DNA of 64,000 nt from positions 94,154 through 158,153 of the forward strand of contig CAVIJI010000001.1 of NCBI GenBank assembly GCA_963642885.1, in the 5' to 3' direction. Shown here piece after piece: positions 1 to 8,892 of this stretch. The position numbers and the translations under genes were made by a program. Positions within the stretch are counted from its first letter, which is position 1. Every line of letters starts with the position of its first letter. The DNA is from UMGS1696 sp963642885 (GTDB lineage Bacteria > Bacillota > Clostridia > Oscillospirales > CAG-272). The notes under the pieces are model-generated. The model had not been told where the DNA came from, did not search any database, and saw only the letters and a program-made list of their open reading frames with translations.

Positions 1-650
1 GCCGTACCGAACGCATGAAGCAGTGACTCAAACAGGCTCATTCCGCCGAAAAGGAGGAAAATAACTTCGACGAAGGTGAGAGCTATGTAAATCAGATAGA
101 GTATTTTCGCCGTTTCGCGAACCTTCGGAACGATTTTGTCAACCTTCGGCCCGGGCATCTCCGCGCGGATTATGTGAATCGAACGTCCGTCTCCGCTCGG
201 CATTATCGCCATCATGAGGACTATGACTCCCATACCGCCTATCCAGTGCGAGAAACTGCGCCAGAAAAGCGAGCCGTGACTCAAAGCTTCTACATCATCG
301 AGAATCGACGCGCCCGTTGTGGTGAATCCGCTTATAATCTCGAACAGAGCATCTACGTACGACGGAATGTCACGTGAGATGACAAACGGCAGTGCTCCCA
401 CAGCCGATAATATAACCCACGCAAGCGCAACCGTAACAAGCCCCTCACGTGCGTAAATCGTTTTATCGGTTTTGCGAAAAATATATACCAAAGACAGTCC
501 TGCCATTGCCGCCGCAGCGGCTACGGCGAGAAAAGAAAGTGCACAGGAATATTCTCCGTATATCAGCGAAACCGCACAAGGCAAGAGAAGCAGTACGCTT
601 TCGAGCAGAATAAGCTGTCCTATAGTGAAAAATATCATTTTGCGATTCAT
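1..650 (-). CDS. trkH: Trk potassium uptake protein TrkH (3' part off the window)
   Basis: Membrane subunit of the Trk/Ktr-type potassium channel, which conducts K+ together with the cytoplasmic TrkA gating ring. About 216 N-terminal residues are present and the reading frame leaves the window at base 1. Hydrophobic segments begin at residue 5, and the first selectivity-filter region is visible as GFTTTGASIL, followed by SHWIGGMGVIV, both typical of the TrkH/KtrB family. The ATG at 648-650 follows trkA by 24 bases on the same strand, so the two are almost certainly cotranscribed from the promoter upstream of trkA. The family assignment is secure; only the end of the gene is missing. Confidence 0.93.
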   Translation of the reverse strand, partial: MNRKMIFFTIGQLILLESVLLLLPCAVSLIYGEYSCALSFLAVAAAAAMAGLSLVYIFRKTDKTIYAREGLVTVALAWVILSAVGALPFVISRDIPSYVDALFEIISGFTTTGASILDDVEALSHGSLFWRSFSHWIGGMGVIVLMMAIMPSGDGRSIHIIRAEMPGPKVDKIVPKVRETAKILYLIYIALTFVEVIFLLFGGMSLFESLLHAFGT

Positions 651-674
651 TGTTTATCCTATCAAACAGAATGC

Positions 675-2033
675 TCAAAGAGCTATATCGGTGAGGTCGT
701 ACAGCTTTCTGCCCGCGCAAATCACTATGACTCGGTCACCCGTGAGTATCATGTCGTTTCCTCCGGGAACTATGGTTTTGTGAGAACGGATTATTCCCGC
801 TATTATTATGTTTGGCTTAAGCGTGAGCTCTTTCAGCGGAATGTTGGTGACGGAGGATGCCGAATTCACATTGAATTCAAGTGCCTCGGCTGCTCCGTCC
901 ATCAGATTGTACATTGTTTCGACATTGCTTCCGCGGGAGTTTTCGAGTGCGCGCGCATACTGTACGAGAACATCCGCGATAACGTTTTTCGGTGATATAA
1001 CCGAATCCACACCGAGCTTTTCCGCAAGAGACAGCAGCTCGGGACGGTTAACCTTCGATATAACCTTAGGTACATTTTGAGTCTGTGCGTAAATCGAAAT
1101 CAATATGTTCTGTTCGTCAAGACCGGTAAGCGCCGCGAAAGCATCCATTGAACGCAGTCCCTCCTCAAGCAGAAGCTCCTGCTCCGCTCCGTCTCCCTTG
1201 ATTATGGAGGCATCGGGAAGGGAACGCGCCAGCTCTTCCGCTTTGGCACGGTCGCATTCAATGATTTTTACCGTACTTCCGCTTCCCTCGAGCATTTTCG
1301 CGAGATAGAATGCGGTGCGGCTTCCGCCGAGCAGCATAACTCTTTTGGCGCTTTTCAGCATCAGACCCGTGTGGGAGAGAAAATTCGTTATTTCTATATG
1401 TGATGCGACAATACCTATTCTGTCGTTCGAGCGCAGAACAAAATTACCGTCGGGAATAAAAAATTCATGCTCACGCTGAACCATACAGACAAGGACACGT
1501 GTCTTGAATTTTTCGGACAGCTCACGAAGCGCGAAGCCGTCGAGAGGCGAGTTTTCCTTGAGCTTTAATTCGACTACCTCGAATGATCTGCGTGCGAATG
1601 TTTCGACCTTCGCCGCAGACGGCAGCTTTAAAATGTCGAAAAGTTCACGTGCCGCCAGAAGCTCGGGATTTATTGCCATTGACAAACCGAGCTCGCGCTT
1701 CATGAAGTCGAGCGATTCGTCGTTGTATTCGGGATTGCGTATTCGCGCAATGGTTTCGGAAGCACCCATGCGCTTTGCGAGAAAGCACGAGAGCATATTC
1801 ACCTCGTCCGAGCCCGTTGCCGCGATGAATAATTCGGCACTCGCGACACCGGCATCGGAGAGTGTTTCGCAGTCGGCGCAGTTTCCCACAACACCCATCG
1901 TATCGTAAATATTCGTGATTTCCGTAACGACGGCACCGTCACGGTCAATCACCGTGACATCGTGACCTTCTTCCGAAAGCTTTTCGATTATGGCGGAGCC
2001 TATTTTACCGCATCCGCAGACCAATATCTTCAT
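675..2033 (-). CDS. trkA: Trk system potassium transporter regulatory subunit TrkA
   Basis: Cytoplasmic nucleotide-binding subunit that gates TrkH. At 452 residues it has the full duplicated architecture. The first RCK/TrkA-N Rossmann domain starts at residue 1 (GCGKIG, with an acidic residue, VIDRD, at the end of strand 2). A first TrkA-C domain lies around residues 135-220, a second Rossmann domain begins near residue 230 (LLGGSRTAFYLA, then IIECD), and a second TrkA-C domain follows. Its stop is 24 bases before trkH. It is transcribed divergently from the HMCES/YedK gene, from a near-perfect promoter. NAD(H)/ATP binding is family knowledge. Confidence 0.95.
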   Translation of the reverse strand: MKILVCGCGKIGSAIIEKLSEEGHDVTVIDRDGAVVTEITNIYDTMGVVGNCADCETLSDAGVASAELFIAATGSDEVNMLSCFLAKRMGASETIARIRNPEYNDESLDFMKRELGLSMAINPELLAARELFDILKLPSAAKVETFARRSFEVVELKLKENSPLDGFALRELSEKFKTRVLVCMVQREHEFFIPDGNFVLRSNDRIGIVASHIEITNFLSHTGLMLKSAKRVMLLGGSRTAFYLAKMLEGSGSTVKIIECDRAKAEELARSLPDASIIKGDGAEQELLLEEGLRSMDAFAALTGLDEQNILISIYAQTQNVPKVISKVNRPELLSLAEKLGVDSVISPKNVIADVLVQYARALENSRGSNVETMYNLMDGAAEALEFNVNSASSVTNIPLKELTLKPNIIIAGIIRSHKTIVPGGNDMILTGDRVIVICAGRKLYDLTDIAL

Positions 2034-2071
2034 TATTATCCGTAACCTGATTTAATTTTAATATCTGAAGT

Positions 2072-2100
2072 ATTATACTACCGTGATATGCTTTTGTCAA
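2072..2100 (-). promoter_or_regulatory. Sigma-A promoter of trkA-trkH
   Basis: On the minus strand TTGACA (2095-2100) and TATAAT (2072-2077) are separated by 17 bases, a perfect consensus, 39 bases before the trkA start. Confidence 0.75.
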
Positions 2101-2127
2101 GAAACGCATACGGCTTTTATTTTACAC

Positions 2128-2156
2128 TTGACATACGGAGCGATATATGGCATAAT
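2128..2156 (+). promoter_or_regulatory. Sigma-A promoter of the HMCES/YedK gene
   Basis: TTGACA (2128-2133) and CATAAT (2151-2156) are spaced by 17 bases, 43 bases before the start codon and back to back with the trkA promoter. Confidence 0.65.
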
Positions 2157-2199
2157 CGGAATGTAGAATAAGCAGAATTTCGACACGGGGAGGAATACT

Positions 2200-2793
2200 A
2201 TGTGCGGAAGATATCAGGCATGGCTGGATGACGACGAGCTGCTCGGAATAATCGAAAGAGAAAAAAAGGGAAGTGCGGCAAAATACTTTCGCAGGGAAGA
2301 AATTTTCCCGGGAGACGAGATGCCGATTATATACGGCTCGTATGCCGCGGTGCGTGCTCACCGTGCGGTATGGGGATTCACATCTCAGCTACCCGTAAAT
2401 AACACCGAAGACAAGATAAAAAAAGTAAACAGGCTTATAATCAACGCAAGAGCGGAAACGGCGGCTCAAAAGCCGATGTTTTCGGATGCGTTAAGAAACG
2501 GCCGTGCTCTCGTTCTCGCGTCGGGATATTACGAATGGAACGGCGGCAGAAAGTATCGTTACTATAACGAGAGAGGAGCGATACTTATGGCGTGCATAGA
2601 GAGGGTGGTAAACGACGAAAGGCAGTATGTTATTCTGACAACCGACGCTGTCGGAACACCGTCGGATATACATGACAGAATGCCCGTTTTCGTGGAACGT
2701 GATGAAATGAAAGATTGGCTGTACGATGAGAATTACGCATTGAGCGTGCTCGGACGCAGGAGAACATGCTCGTTCGCATATGAACCGTGCTGA
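2200..2793 (+). CDS. SOS response-associated peptidase family protein (HMCES/YedK)
   Basis: Members of this family cross-link to abasic sites in single-stranded DNA through the N-terminal cysteine, shielding the lesion. The 197-residue protein begins MCGRY, so Cys2 is exposed after Met removal. It carries the other active-site residues in the usual order: Asn82 in NARAET, Glu112 in GYYEWNG and His158 in IHDRMPV. The length is slightly shorter than typical members (about 200-230). A GGGGAGG ribosome-binding site lies just upstream of the ATG. It is transcribed alone, divergently from trkA. Family call is certain; the physiological role is inferred from studied homologues. Confidence 0.92.
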   Translation: MCGRYQAWLDDDELLGIIEREKKGSAAKYFRREEIFPGDEMPIIYGSYAAVRAHRAVWGFTSQLPVNNTEDKIKKVNRLIINARAETAAQKPMFSDALRNGRALVLASGYYEWNGGRKYRYYNERGAILMACIERVVNDERQYVILTTDAVGTPSDIHDRMPVFVERDEMKDWLYDENYALSVLGRRRTCSFAYEPC

Positions 2794-2891
2794 AATCGAG
2801 TTTGAACGAAAAAATAGTTATTAAATAGTACAAAAAGACAAAAACTAATAAATAGTTGTGAGTAAAATGTGTGAAAAATAACCGTTTGGTG

Positions 2892-2920
2892 TTGACAATT
2901 TGTTAAGTGGGTGCTATAAT
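2892..2920 (+). promoter_or_regulatory. Consensus sigma-A promoter of the LamG surface protein
   Basis: TTGACA (2892-2897), 17-base spacer and TATAAT (2915-2920) make a perfect consensus, about 70 bases before the chosen ATG, leaving a short untranslated leader. Confidence 0.75.
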
Positions 2921-2991
2921 TGAAACAGTACCGTGAGACAGTGCAGTCTCGTACGTATCATTCAATAATTTATTTTTACAGGAGAAGCATC

Positions 2992-4209
2992 ATGAAAAAA
3001 TCTCTTGCGCTCATACTTGCGCTCACATGTGCCGTTCTTCTCGCACTTCCGATATTCGCGGAAGATGACACAACGGTAGCTCACTGGAAATTCCAGAAGC
3101 TCGACGGCTGCTATACCGGAAATATAGGCAACGATGATCTTACATTTATCGACCTTACAGGCCACGGCAACAACCTCGTTACCGCTACCGTAGGCAACGG
3201 CGACCAGCTTTCTATTTTCGACTGGGACGAAGGCAATAGTGTCGGTGCCTCCACAAGCAAAACATCTCTTCAGATGAACAACACCAAGGAAAATGCCGCA
3301 TCGGTTGATACATATTCGTCTGACCAGACCTCATGGACGGGCGGTTACACCTCCGGTAAGTATTTTGAAACCGTAGACGGTGCTCCCATTAACTCGATGA
3401 CATTCGACGGCGCGTACACAATCGAAGCAATCTTCAAGATTTCCCCCGATTTCAACACGGATTATAACCGTTATGTAGGCGTATTGGCAAGACAGGGCGT
3501 AGTTAAGGAACAGAACGAAGCTCCGCTCGTACTTGCGGTATCCGAAGTATCAGGCGCGACAACTCTCGCCGAGGGCGGTACAACATGTCTTCAGTATATC
3601 CACATTGACGCGACAGGTGAAAAGAGAAACAACGAATTCTATGACGGCATCGCCGGCGACCAGTGGCTCCACTTCATGGCGGTAAACGACGGTGAAGGCT
3701 TAACCGAAATCTTCATAAACGGCGAAAGCGTTCTGTTCTTCGATGACGGCAACGGCATTTACGTAACAGATCCTTCCTACAAGTGGGAAGTAGGCGTAGG
3801 CCGTAAAGACGGTACGGATCATGAAGGTATTGACTCCATGAACGCAAACGATCCCGAAGGTATGATCAGACGTTTGTTCTGCGGTTCCATTTCCGAAATC
3901 CGTGTAAGCGAAAAGGCTCTCACAGTTGAAGAATCACTTTATACCGTAGCTGTTAACTATGAAAACGAGACAGTCGCACCCGTAGAGGAAACAACTGCAC
4001 CCGTAGAAGAAACAGCAGCTCCCGTAGAGGAAACAACAGCTCCCGTAGAAGAAACAGTTACCGAAACAGTAGAAGAAACCGTTATAGTTCCCGAAACAAC
4101 GACAGAAGCAGCCGAGAAGGCTCCTCAGACGTTTGACGCGTGTGTTATCGCGGCGGCATCGGCTGTGATATCGGCATTCGGCTACGCAATGACCAAAAAA
4201 AGAAAGTAA
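2992..4209 (+). CDS. Secreted LamG/concanavalin A-like protein with PQTFD C-terminal anchor signal
   Basis: Likely cell-surface carbohydrate- or matrix-binding protein. I start it at 2992, where an AGGAGAAG site precedes ATG; an upstream in-frame start at 2920 overlaps the -10 box. Residues 1-24 form a signal peptide ending near IFAED. The body (about residues 25-320) has a LamG-like jellyroll: a TFDG..TIEA strand pair, then WLHFMAV, EIFINGE and a closing ISEIRVSEKAL strand typical of LamG-type domains. A linker with repeated APVEET units follows. The end is APQTFD, a hydrophobic stretch and KKRK, resembling a sortase-type signal with Phe replacing Gly. Two other proteins in this window share that tail. 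Ligand unknown. Confidence 0.8.
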   Translation: MKKSLALILALTCAVLLALPIFAEDDTTVAHWKFQKLDGCYTGNIGNDDLTFIDLTGHGNNLVTATVGNGDQLSIFDWDEGNSVGASTSKTSLQMNNTKENAASVDTYSSDQTSWTGGYTSGKYFETVDGAPINSMTFDGAYTIEAIFKISPDFNTDYNRYVGVLARQGVVKEQNEAPLVLAVSEVSGATTLAEGGTTCLQYIHIDATGEKRNNEFYDGIAGDQWLHFMAVNDGEGLTEIFINGESVLFFDDGNGIYVTDPSYKWEVGVGRKDGTDHEGIDSMNANDPEGMIRRLFCGSISEIRVSEKALTVEESLYTVAVNYENETVAPVEETTAPVEETAAPVEETTAPVEETVTETVEETVIVPETTTEAAEKAPQTFDACVIAAASAVISAFGYAMTKKRK

Positions 4210-4227
4210 TTAAAAAACACAATAAGC

Positions 4228-4262
4228 GAAAGCGGTACGGCATATGCTGTACCGCTTTCTTG
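4228..4262 (+). terminator. Intrinsic terminator after the LamG protein gene
   Basis: Arms GAAAGCGGTAC (4228-4238) and GTACCGCTTTC (4249-4259) pair over 11 bases around a short loop; the T-run is weak. Confidence 0.65.
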
Positions 4263-4300
4263 TGCGCTCGAAAGCTCTATAAATAATAGTAAAGAATTGC

Positions 4301-4329
4301 TTGTATCGTCGGTGTTTATAGTGTATAAT
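4301..4329 (+). promoter_or_regulatory. Promoter of the AAA ATPase gene
   Basis: TTGTAT (4301-4306), 17-base spacer, TATAAT (4324-4329), 42 bases before the start codon. Confidence 0.55.
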
Positions 4330-4371
4330 TATTATCGGCAGAGTTTCAGTGCTTTTTATGTGAGGTAAGTT

Positions 4372-5280
4372 ATGGTATATCTGAGCAGTTTTACTTTTCC
4401 GACAAGAGCGGATGAGGATAGATTTTTCGATTCGTCCAAGCCCGGGTATAAAAACAAAAACTACCGTACAGTGTATACTACAAATTATCCGTTTAATTTG
4501 TTCCGTGACCGTGAACTGCCCGTGTTCGAATTTAAAGATATTACGATTTTCTGCGGAAATAACGGAAGCGGTAAAAGCACTTTGCTCAACGTAATAGCCG
4601 AGACAATCGGACTTGAGCGGGGGACGGTTTACAACAGAAGCGATTTTTTCGAGGATTATACGGAGCTGTGTACATATAAATACTCGGAGAAATCAAGAAA
4701 AGCACCGCCGTCGGACAGCAGAATAATAACAAGTGATGATGTATTCGAAAACGTGCTTTCGGTCAGACGTCTGAACGAAGGAATAGACGAGAGACGCAAT
4801 GAACTGATTCATGAGTATATTGAAGGACGTGACCCCGATAAGGTGAATACGCTGAACGGCCTCGAGGATTACGAGAGATGGCGTAAGTCTATGGAGGTGC
4901 GCAAAAAGAGCCTGACTCAGTCTGCGTATATTCGAAAGAATCTGATGGGCAACGTGCAGGAGCGGTCTAACGGCGAATCGGCACTTGCGTACTTTATTGA
5001 AAAAATACAGGACGGGGCATTGTATCTGCTCGATGAACCGGAAAACTCACTCTCGCCTCAAAACCAGCTTCAGTTGAAATATTTTATAGAGGATGCGGTA
5101 AGGAATCACGATTGTCAGTTTATTATATCCACACACTCACCGTTTATTCTCTCGCTCAGACGCGCGAGAATATATGACATAGATATCGTACCGCCGATGA
5201 TTACTGCGTGGACCGAGCTTGAAAGCGTGCGTACTTATTATGATTTCTTCAAGGAAAATGCCGTTGATTTTGCGGATTAG
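4372..5280 (+). CDS. AAA-family ATPase, ABC/SMC-like (COG3910-type)
   Basis: Predicted soluble ATPase of unknown physiological role. The 302-residue protein has a Walker A loop near residue 63 (GNNGSGKST), a short signature-like NGESAL, a Walker B with catalytic acidic residue (LYLLDEPENSLSP) and a C-terminal ISTHSPF switch histidine, the order seen in OLD-like and RecF-like standalone ATPases. There is no long coiled coil and no nuclease (TOPRIM) domain, and no partner gene is adjacent, so a two-gene defence system of the Gabija or retron type is not supported. It is monocistronic, with its own promoter and a separate promoter for the next gene. Confidence 0.8.
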   Translation: MVYLSSFTFPTRADEDRFFDSSKPGYKNKNYRTVYTTNYPFNLFRDRELPVFEFKDITIFCGNNGSGKSTLLNVIAETIGLERGTVYNRSDFFEDYTELCTYKYSEKSRKAPPSDSRIITSDDVFENVLSVRRLNEGIDERRNELIHEYIEGRDPDKVNTLNGLEDYERWRKSMEVRKKSLTQSAYIRKNLMGNVQERSNGESALAYFIEKIQDGALYLLDEPENSLSPQNQLQLKYFIEDAVRNHDCQFIISTHSPFILSLRRARIYDIDIVPPMITAWTELESVRTYYDFFKENAVDFAD

Positions 5281-5309
5281 ATTAAATTAACATTTTTTTA
5301 CAAAATATC

Positions 5310-5338
5310 TTGCAAACGATATCCCGTTGTTGTATAAT
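5310..5338 (+). promoter_or_regulatory. Promoter of the Gfo/Idh/MocA gene
   Basis: TTGCAA (5310-5315), 17-base spacer, TATAAT (5333-5338). The chosen start at 5376 lies 38 bases downstream; an upstream in-frame start would lie inside the promoter. Confidence 0.6.
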
Positions 5339-5375
5339 AATTTCAGCTTATAAAATCTTTGAAACGGAGGCAAAA

Positions 5376-6539
5376 ATGGATAAAGTAAGATTCGGTGTGA
5401 TTGGTCTCGGTAATATGGGTTCCGGTCACACAAGAAACCTCATCGAGGGCAAAATACCCGGCGCGGTTCTTACGGCTGTTTGTGATATTAAGCCCGAAAG
5501 ACTTGACTGGGCGCGCGAGCTGTGCGGAGACAGTGTTCGGTATTTCGCAGATTCACATGAGCTTATAACAAGCGGACTGGTTGACGCCGTTATGATTGCG
5601 ACACCGCACTATTTCCACCCGATTATCGGTACGGACGCATTTGAAAACGGACTGAACGTTCTTTCAGAAAAGCCGATCGGCGTATTCACAAAGAGCATTT
5701 ATCCCTTCATGGAAGCCGCCAAGAAGAGCGGAAAAGCGTTCGGTATCATGTACAATCAGCGTACAAACAAGCTCTATCAGAAGATGCGCGAAATGGTAAA
5801 GGACGGTTCTCTCGGCGAACTGAAGAGATGCGTTTGGATTATAACCGACTGGTACAGAACTCAGGCGTACTACAACAGCGGCGGATGGAGAGCTACATGG
5901 GCAGGCGAAGGCGGCGGTGTTCTTCTCAATCAGTGCCCGCATAACCTTGACCTGTGGCAGTGGATATTCGGTATGCCGTCATCTATTTACGCAAACTGCG
6001 AATTCGGTAAATACCATGATATCGAGGTTGAGGACGATGTTACCGCTATGGCTAAGTATCCGAACGGTGCTACAGGCGTGTTCATCACCACAACAGGCGA
6101 ATATCCCGGAACAAACAGACTTGAGATAACAGGCTCGAAGGGTAAGCTTGTATATGAGTCGGGCAGACTTACATACACTAAGCTCGAGATAGACGAAAGA
6201 GAATTCACGTTCTCCACAAATCAGGGCTTCGCGTCCATTCCCACAACAACCGAGGAAATCAAGATCGAAAACGGCGGCGGAGAACAGCACGTCGGTATTC
6301 TCAAGAACTTCACGAACCACATTCTCTACGGCGAAGAGCTTCTCGCTCCCGGATACGAGGGAATAAACGGTTTGTCGCTTTCCAACGCTATGATGCTTTC
6401 GTCATGGACAGGCAAGTGGGTAGATCTCCCGAACGACGGCGAAGAATTCTGGTCGCATCTTCATGAGAAGATTAAGACTTCCCGCAGAAAAGAAGACAGC
6501 GGTATAGTCTTTGATACAACAGGCTCATACGGCAAGTAA
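5376..6539 (+). CDS. Gfo/Idh/MocA-family NAD(P)-dependent oxidoreductase
   Basis: Sugar or inositol dehydrogenase-type enzyme of 387 residues. The start is set at 5376 because ACGGAGG lies 5 bases upstream and the protein then opens directly with the Rossmann strand VRFGVIGLGNMGSGH. The family EKP motif is present (SEKPIG), followed by the C-terminal alpha/beta domain with GGVLLNQCPHNLDLWQW, matching the conserved G-G-x(3)-D/N-x-x-x-H-x-x-D pattern that supplies the catalytic histidine. Substrate cannot be told from sequence. It stands alone between its own promoter and a bidirectional terminator. Confidence 0.88.
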   Translation: MDKVRFGVIGLGNMGSGHTRNLIEGKIPGAVLTAVCDIKPERLDWARELCGDSVRYFADSHELITSGLVDAVMIATPHYFHPIIGTDAFENGLNVLSEKPIGVFTKSIYPFMEAAKKSGKAFGIMYNQRTNKLYQKMREMVKDGSLGELKRCVWIITDWYRTQAYYNSGGWRATWAGEGGGVLLNQCPHNLDLWQWIFGMPSSIYANCEFGKYHDIEVEDDVTAMAKYPNGATGVFITTTGEYPGTNRLEITGSKGKLVYESGRLTYTKLEIDEREFTFSTNQGFASIPTTTEEIKIENGGGEQHVGILKNFTNHILYGEELLAPGYEGINGLSLSNAMMLSSWTGKWVDLPNDGEEFWSHLHEKIKTSRRKEDSGIVFDTTGSYGK

Positions 6540-6557
6540 TTCTACATAATCAAATAA

Positions 6558-6606
6558 AAAAATCCGAAACCGCGTCAGAAATGATGTGAGTTTCGGATTT
6601 GTTTTT
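6558..6606. terminator. Bidirectional terminator between convergent genes
   Basis: AAATCCGAAAC and GTTTCGGATTT-like arms flank a 20-base loop, with an A-run on one side and a T-run on the other, between the stops of the oxidoreductase (6539) and the aldo/keto reductase (6620). Confidence 0.7.
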
Positions 6607-6619
6607 CATTATGTAAGCC

Positions 6620-7756
6620 TTATCTCATTTCGGAGTCGGCTTTTTTGAGCAGATCTATTATGCCGAGATGCTGAGGACAAATTCCCTCGCACGCACCGCA
6701 CTCAAGACATTTGTCGGCACCGTGTCCATCCGAGCAAACTCTCTTGTACTCGCCGTTTCCTTCGAGCTTTTCGTTGTAGAGAAAACGGTTGTTCCAGATC
6801 GCGAAGATACGCGGGATATCCACATCATTGGGACATGGCATGCAATAGCGGCAGCCTGTGCAGCCGACCTTTGTACGGCTCTTGTAAGCCTCGCGAACAC
6901 GCGCGATAAGCTCTTCCTCTTCCGTGGTCATAACACCGACCTTGCAGCGGTCGAATATGGCGAGGTTGTCGTCGCACTGTTCCATTGTCGTAACTCCCGA
7001 AAGGACCGTAGCCACCTCGGGATGATTACATAGCCATCTGAATGCCCATTCGACGGGTGAACGCTTTACGGGGAACGCATCGTACAGAGCCTGAACATTG
7101 TCGGGAGCCTTTGCGAGCTTGCCGCCGAGAAGTCCTTCCATGATTACCACGGGGATGCCCTTCTTGCCTGCGTATTCGAGTCCCTTTTGAGTAGCCTGAT
7201 TCTCGATGTCCATATAGTTGAACTGAATCTGGCACATATCCCAGTCATAGGAGTCGATTATGTCAATAAAAGCATCGTAGTTGTCGTGGAACGAGAAGCA
7301 GGCGTACTTGATTTTTCCCTCGGCCTTGGCCTTGGTGAGAAATTCTCTGATGCCGAGATCGCGTACCTTTGCCCATGAATCTTTGTTAAGAGAATGAACG
7401 AGATAAAAGTCGATGTGGTCGGTTTCGAGATTGGATAACTGCTCCGCGAGAAGTCTGTCCATATCCTCACGTGTGTGTATGTCCCATGTCGGAATTTTCG
7501 TTGCGAGATATACCTTTTCTCTGTATCCGTCGCGAAGTGCATGAGCTACCGCTCTTTCGTTCTTTCTGTCGGAATAAACATACGCCGTGTCGACATAGTT
7601 GAGACCGCTGTCGATAGCGTGACGAATAATGGGTGTGGAATTGGTTTCATCCACTTCACGTCCGCCATTGCCGTCATCCTTCATAGGAAAACGCATGCAG
7701 CCCAAACCGAAGGCGGATAATTCAATACCGAGCTTATTAATTTTTCTGTATTGCAT
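6620..7756 (-). CDS. Aldo/keto reductase with C-terminal 4Fe-4S ferredoxin-like domain
   Basis: Predicted oxidoreductase (COG1453 type) of 378 residues. The N-terminal TIM barrel has the aldo/keto reductase catalytic set: Asp in NYVDTAY with Tyr in the following VYSDR, Lys in ATKIP and His in FYLVHSL. A C-terminal extension binds Fe-S clusters: GCTGCRYCMPCPNDVDIP and, near the end, CLECGACEGICPQHL. The start is supported by an AGAAAGGA site. Proteins of this subgroup are widespread in anaerobic Clostridia; the substrate is unknown. Confidence 0.88.
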   Translation of the reverse strand: MQYRKINKLGIELSAFGLGCMRFPMKDDGNGGREVDETNSTPIIRHAIDSGLNYVDTAYVYSDRKNERAVAHALRDGYREKVYLATKIPTWDIHTREDMDRLLAEQLSNLETDHIDFYLVHSLNKDSWAKVRDLGIREFLTKAKAEGKIKYACFSFHDNYDAFIDIIDSYDWDMCQIQFNYMDIENQATQKGLEYAGKKGIPVVIMEGLLGGKLAKAPDNVQALYDAFPVKRSPVEWAFRWLCNHPEVATVLSGVTTMEQCDDNLAIFDRCKVGVMTTEEEELIARVREAYKSRTKVGCTGCRYCMPCPNDVDIPRIFAIWNNRFLYNEKLEGNGEYKRVCSDGHGADKCLECGACEGICPQHLGIIDLLKKADSEMR

Positions 7757-7853
7757 TTTCGAGTCCTTTCTTATTTGACGTTAGCTTATTCTATCGCATA
7801 TGAAAGCATAATTCAAGACGAAAATGTTAATTATTAAAAAATTGCAGGAAAAT

Positions 7854-8867
7854 TTAAAAAATGTCTTCGGTGAATATTGCGTTGGTGTTGGCGTGGTTTC
7901 CGTGGTCGTCGGCGATGTCGATACGGAAGTATATGTCGTTCGGATTTACATGGAATTTCGCTTCCGTTACGCCGTGACCGTATTCCGCGAATACGTATTC
8001 TGTTCTGCGAGTGCCTGTGATAAGGCTGATTCTGTGTGCGGGAGATGTCTCGATATAGGCAAAGCCGTCCTCTACACGGAACGATTTGATTTCGGGTCCC
8101 GTAGAGCAGTAGAATCTGCCTTCCTCGAGGGCCGATGTTACGCTTTCGTATTCGAGCTTATCGGCGAAAACGGAAACCCAACCGCCGCAGCAGTCGCATG
8201 CGGGTTTGCCTCTGTCGCTTGCTCCCCACGAGTGATTGTCATCCGCTGCGACGCAGTATATTTTCTTGCCTTGTCTGAGCAGATCCTCATAGCAATGGCA
8301 GTTGTATTCGTTGAAGCCTACCATATCGCAGCCTGTGTTGTATATTTCCATCGCGTCCATTCCGTCGTATCCTGAATATTCGGGATAGCTCTCGAGGGAC
8401 CATGTGGGATGGTTGTACGTAACGAAGAAGCCGTTCTCACGTCCCGCTTTCATTATTGCCGATACACTCTCGTGAGAATATACCTTTACGAAGTCGGGAT
8501 TTACTATATTTGCCTGCGAAATATATTTGCGTGCGTTGCCCCAGATATAGCGTTCGCTTGTGCAAATCAGTCCGAGATTGTCCTTCTTTTTTGCTATAAA
8601 GCACATGTGACATGTGGGAGGATTGCCTTTTCCGTGATATTCGGTGGGGTCCACGCTTATTTCGTAACCGTTTAACGCGAGAAAATCATCGTCGGTAAGG
8701 TCACTGTGGTCGATGAGTATCTCATGGTCGGTAAATGCTATTATAGAGTAACCGTGTTCCATGTAATACTTTTTCACATCCTCGGGAGAATACTGGCCAT
8801 CCGATATGGTTGTGTGACAATGAAGATTTGCCTTGTATGACTTGCCTGAAAGTTCAAACTTTTTCAT
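7854..8867 (-). CDS. PHP-domain metal-dependent phosphoesterase
   Basis: A 337-residue protein with the PHP (polymerase and histidinol phosphatase) fold. Metal-ligand motifs are visible in order: HCHTTISDG near residue 17, FTDHE near residue 45, a YSHES and a YNHP segment in the middle and a late ADDNHS. It is the last gene of a minus-strand run with the CbbX-like ATPase (25-base gap) and fucU, so it may act on a sugar phosphate, but that is inference. It is not obviously HisJ: it is longer and far from the his operon, though that operon lacks a histidinol phosphatase. Confidence 0.8.
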   Translation of the reverse strand: MKKFELSGKSYKANLHCHTTISDGQYSPEDVKKYYMEHGYSIIAFTDHEILIDHSDLTDDDFLALNGYEISVDPTEYHGKGNPPTCHMCFIAKKKDNLGLICTSERYIWGNARKYISQANIVNPDFVKVYSHESVSAIMKAGRENGFFVTYNHPTWSLESYPEYSGYDGMDAMEIYNTGCDMVGFNEYNCHCYEDLLRQGKKIYCVAADDNHSWGASDRGKPACDCCGGWVSVFADKLEYESVTSALEEGRFYCSTGPEIKSFRVEDGFAYIETSPAHRISLITGTRRTEYVFAEYGHGVTEAKFHVNPNDIYFRIDIADDHGNHANTNAIFTEDIF

Positions 8868-8892
8868 GGTATTCGGTTCCTTTCATTATAGA

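Noticed and set aside
4372..5280. OLD/Gabija/retron-type defence ATPase
   Set aside because: No TOPRIM domain, no helicase, nuclease or reverse transcriptase neighbour; each flanking gene has its own promoter and a metabolic function.
7854..8867. Histidinol phosphatase HisJ to complete the his pathway
   Set aside because: It has PHP motifs but is longer than HisJ and is cotranscribed with fucU and a CbbX-like ATPase, far from the his operon. Kept only as a possibility.
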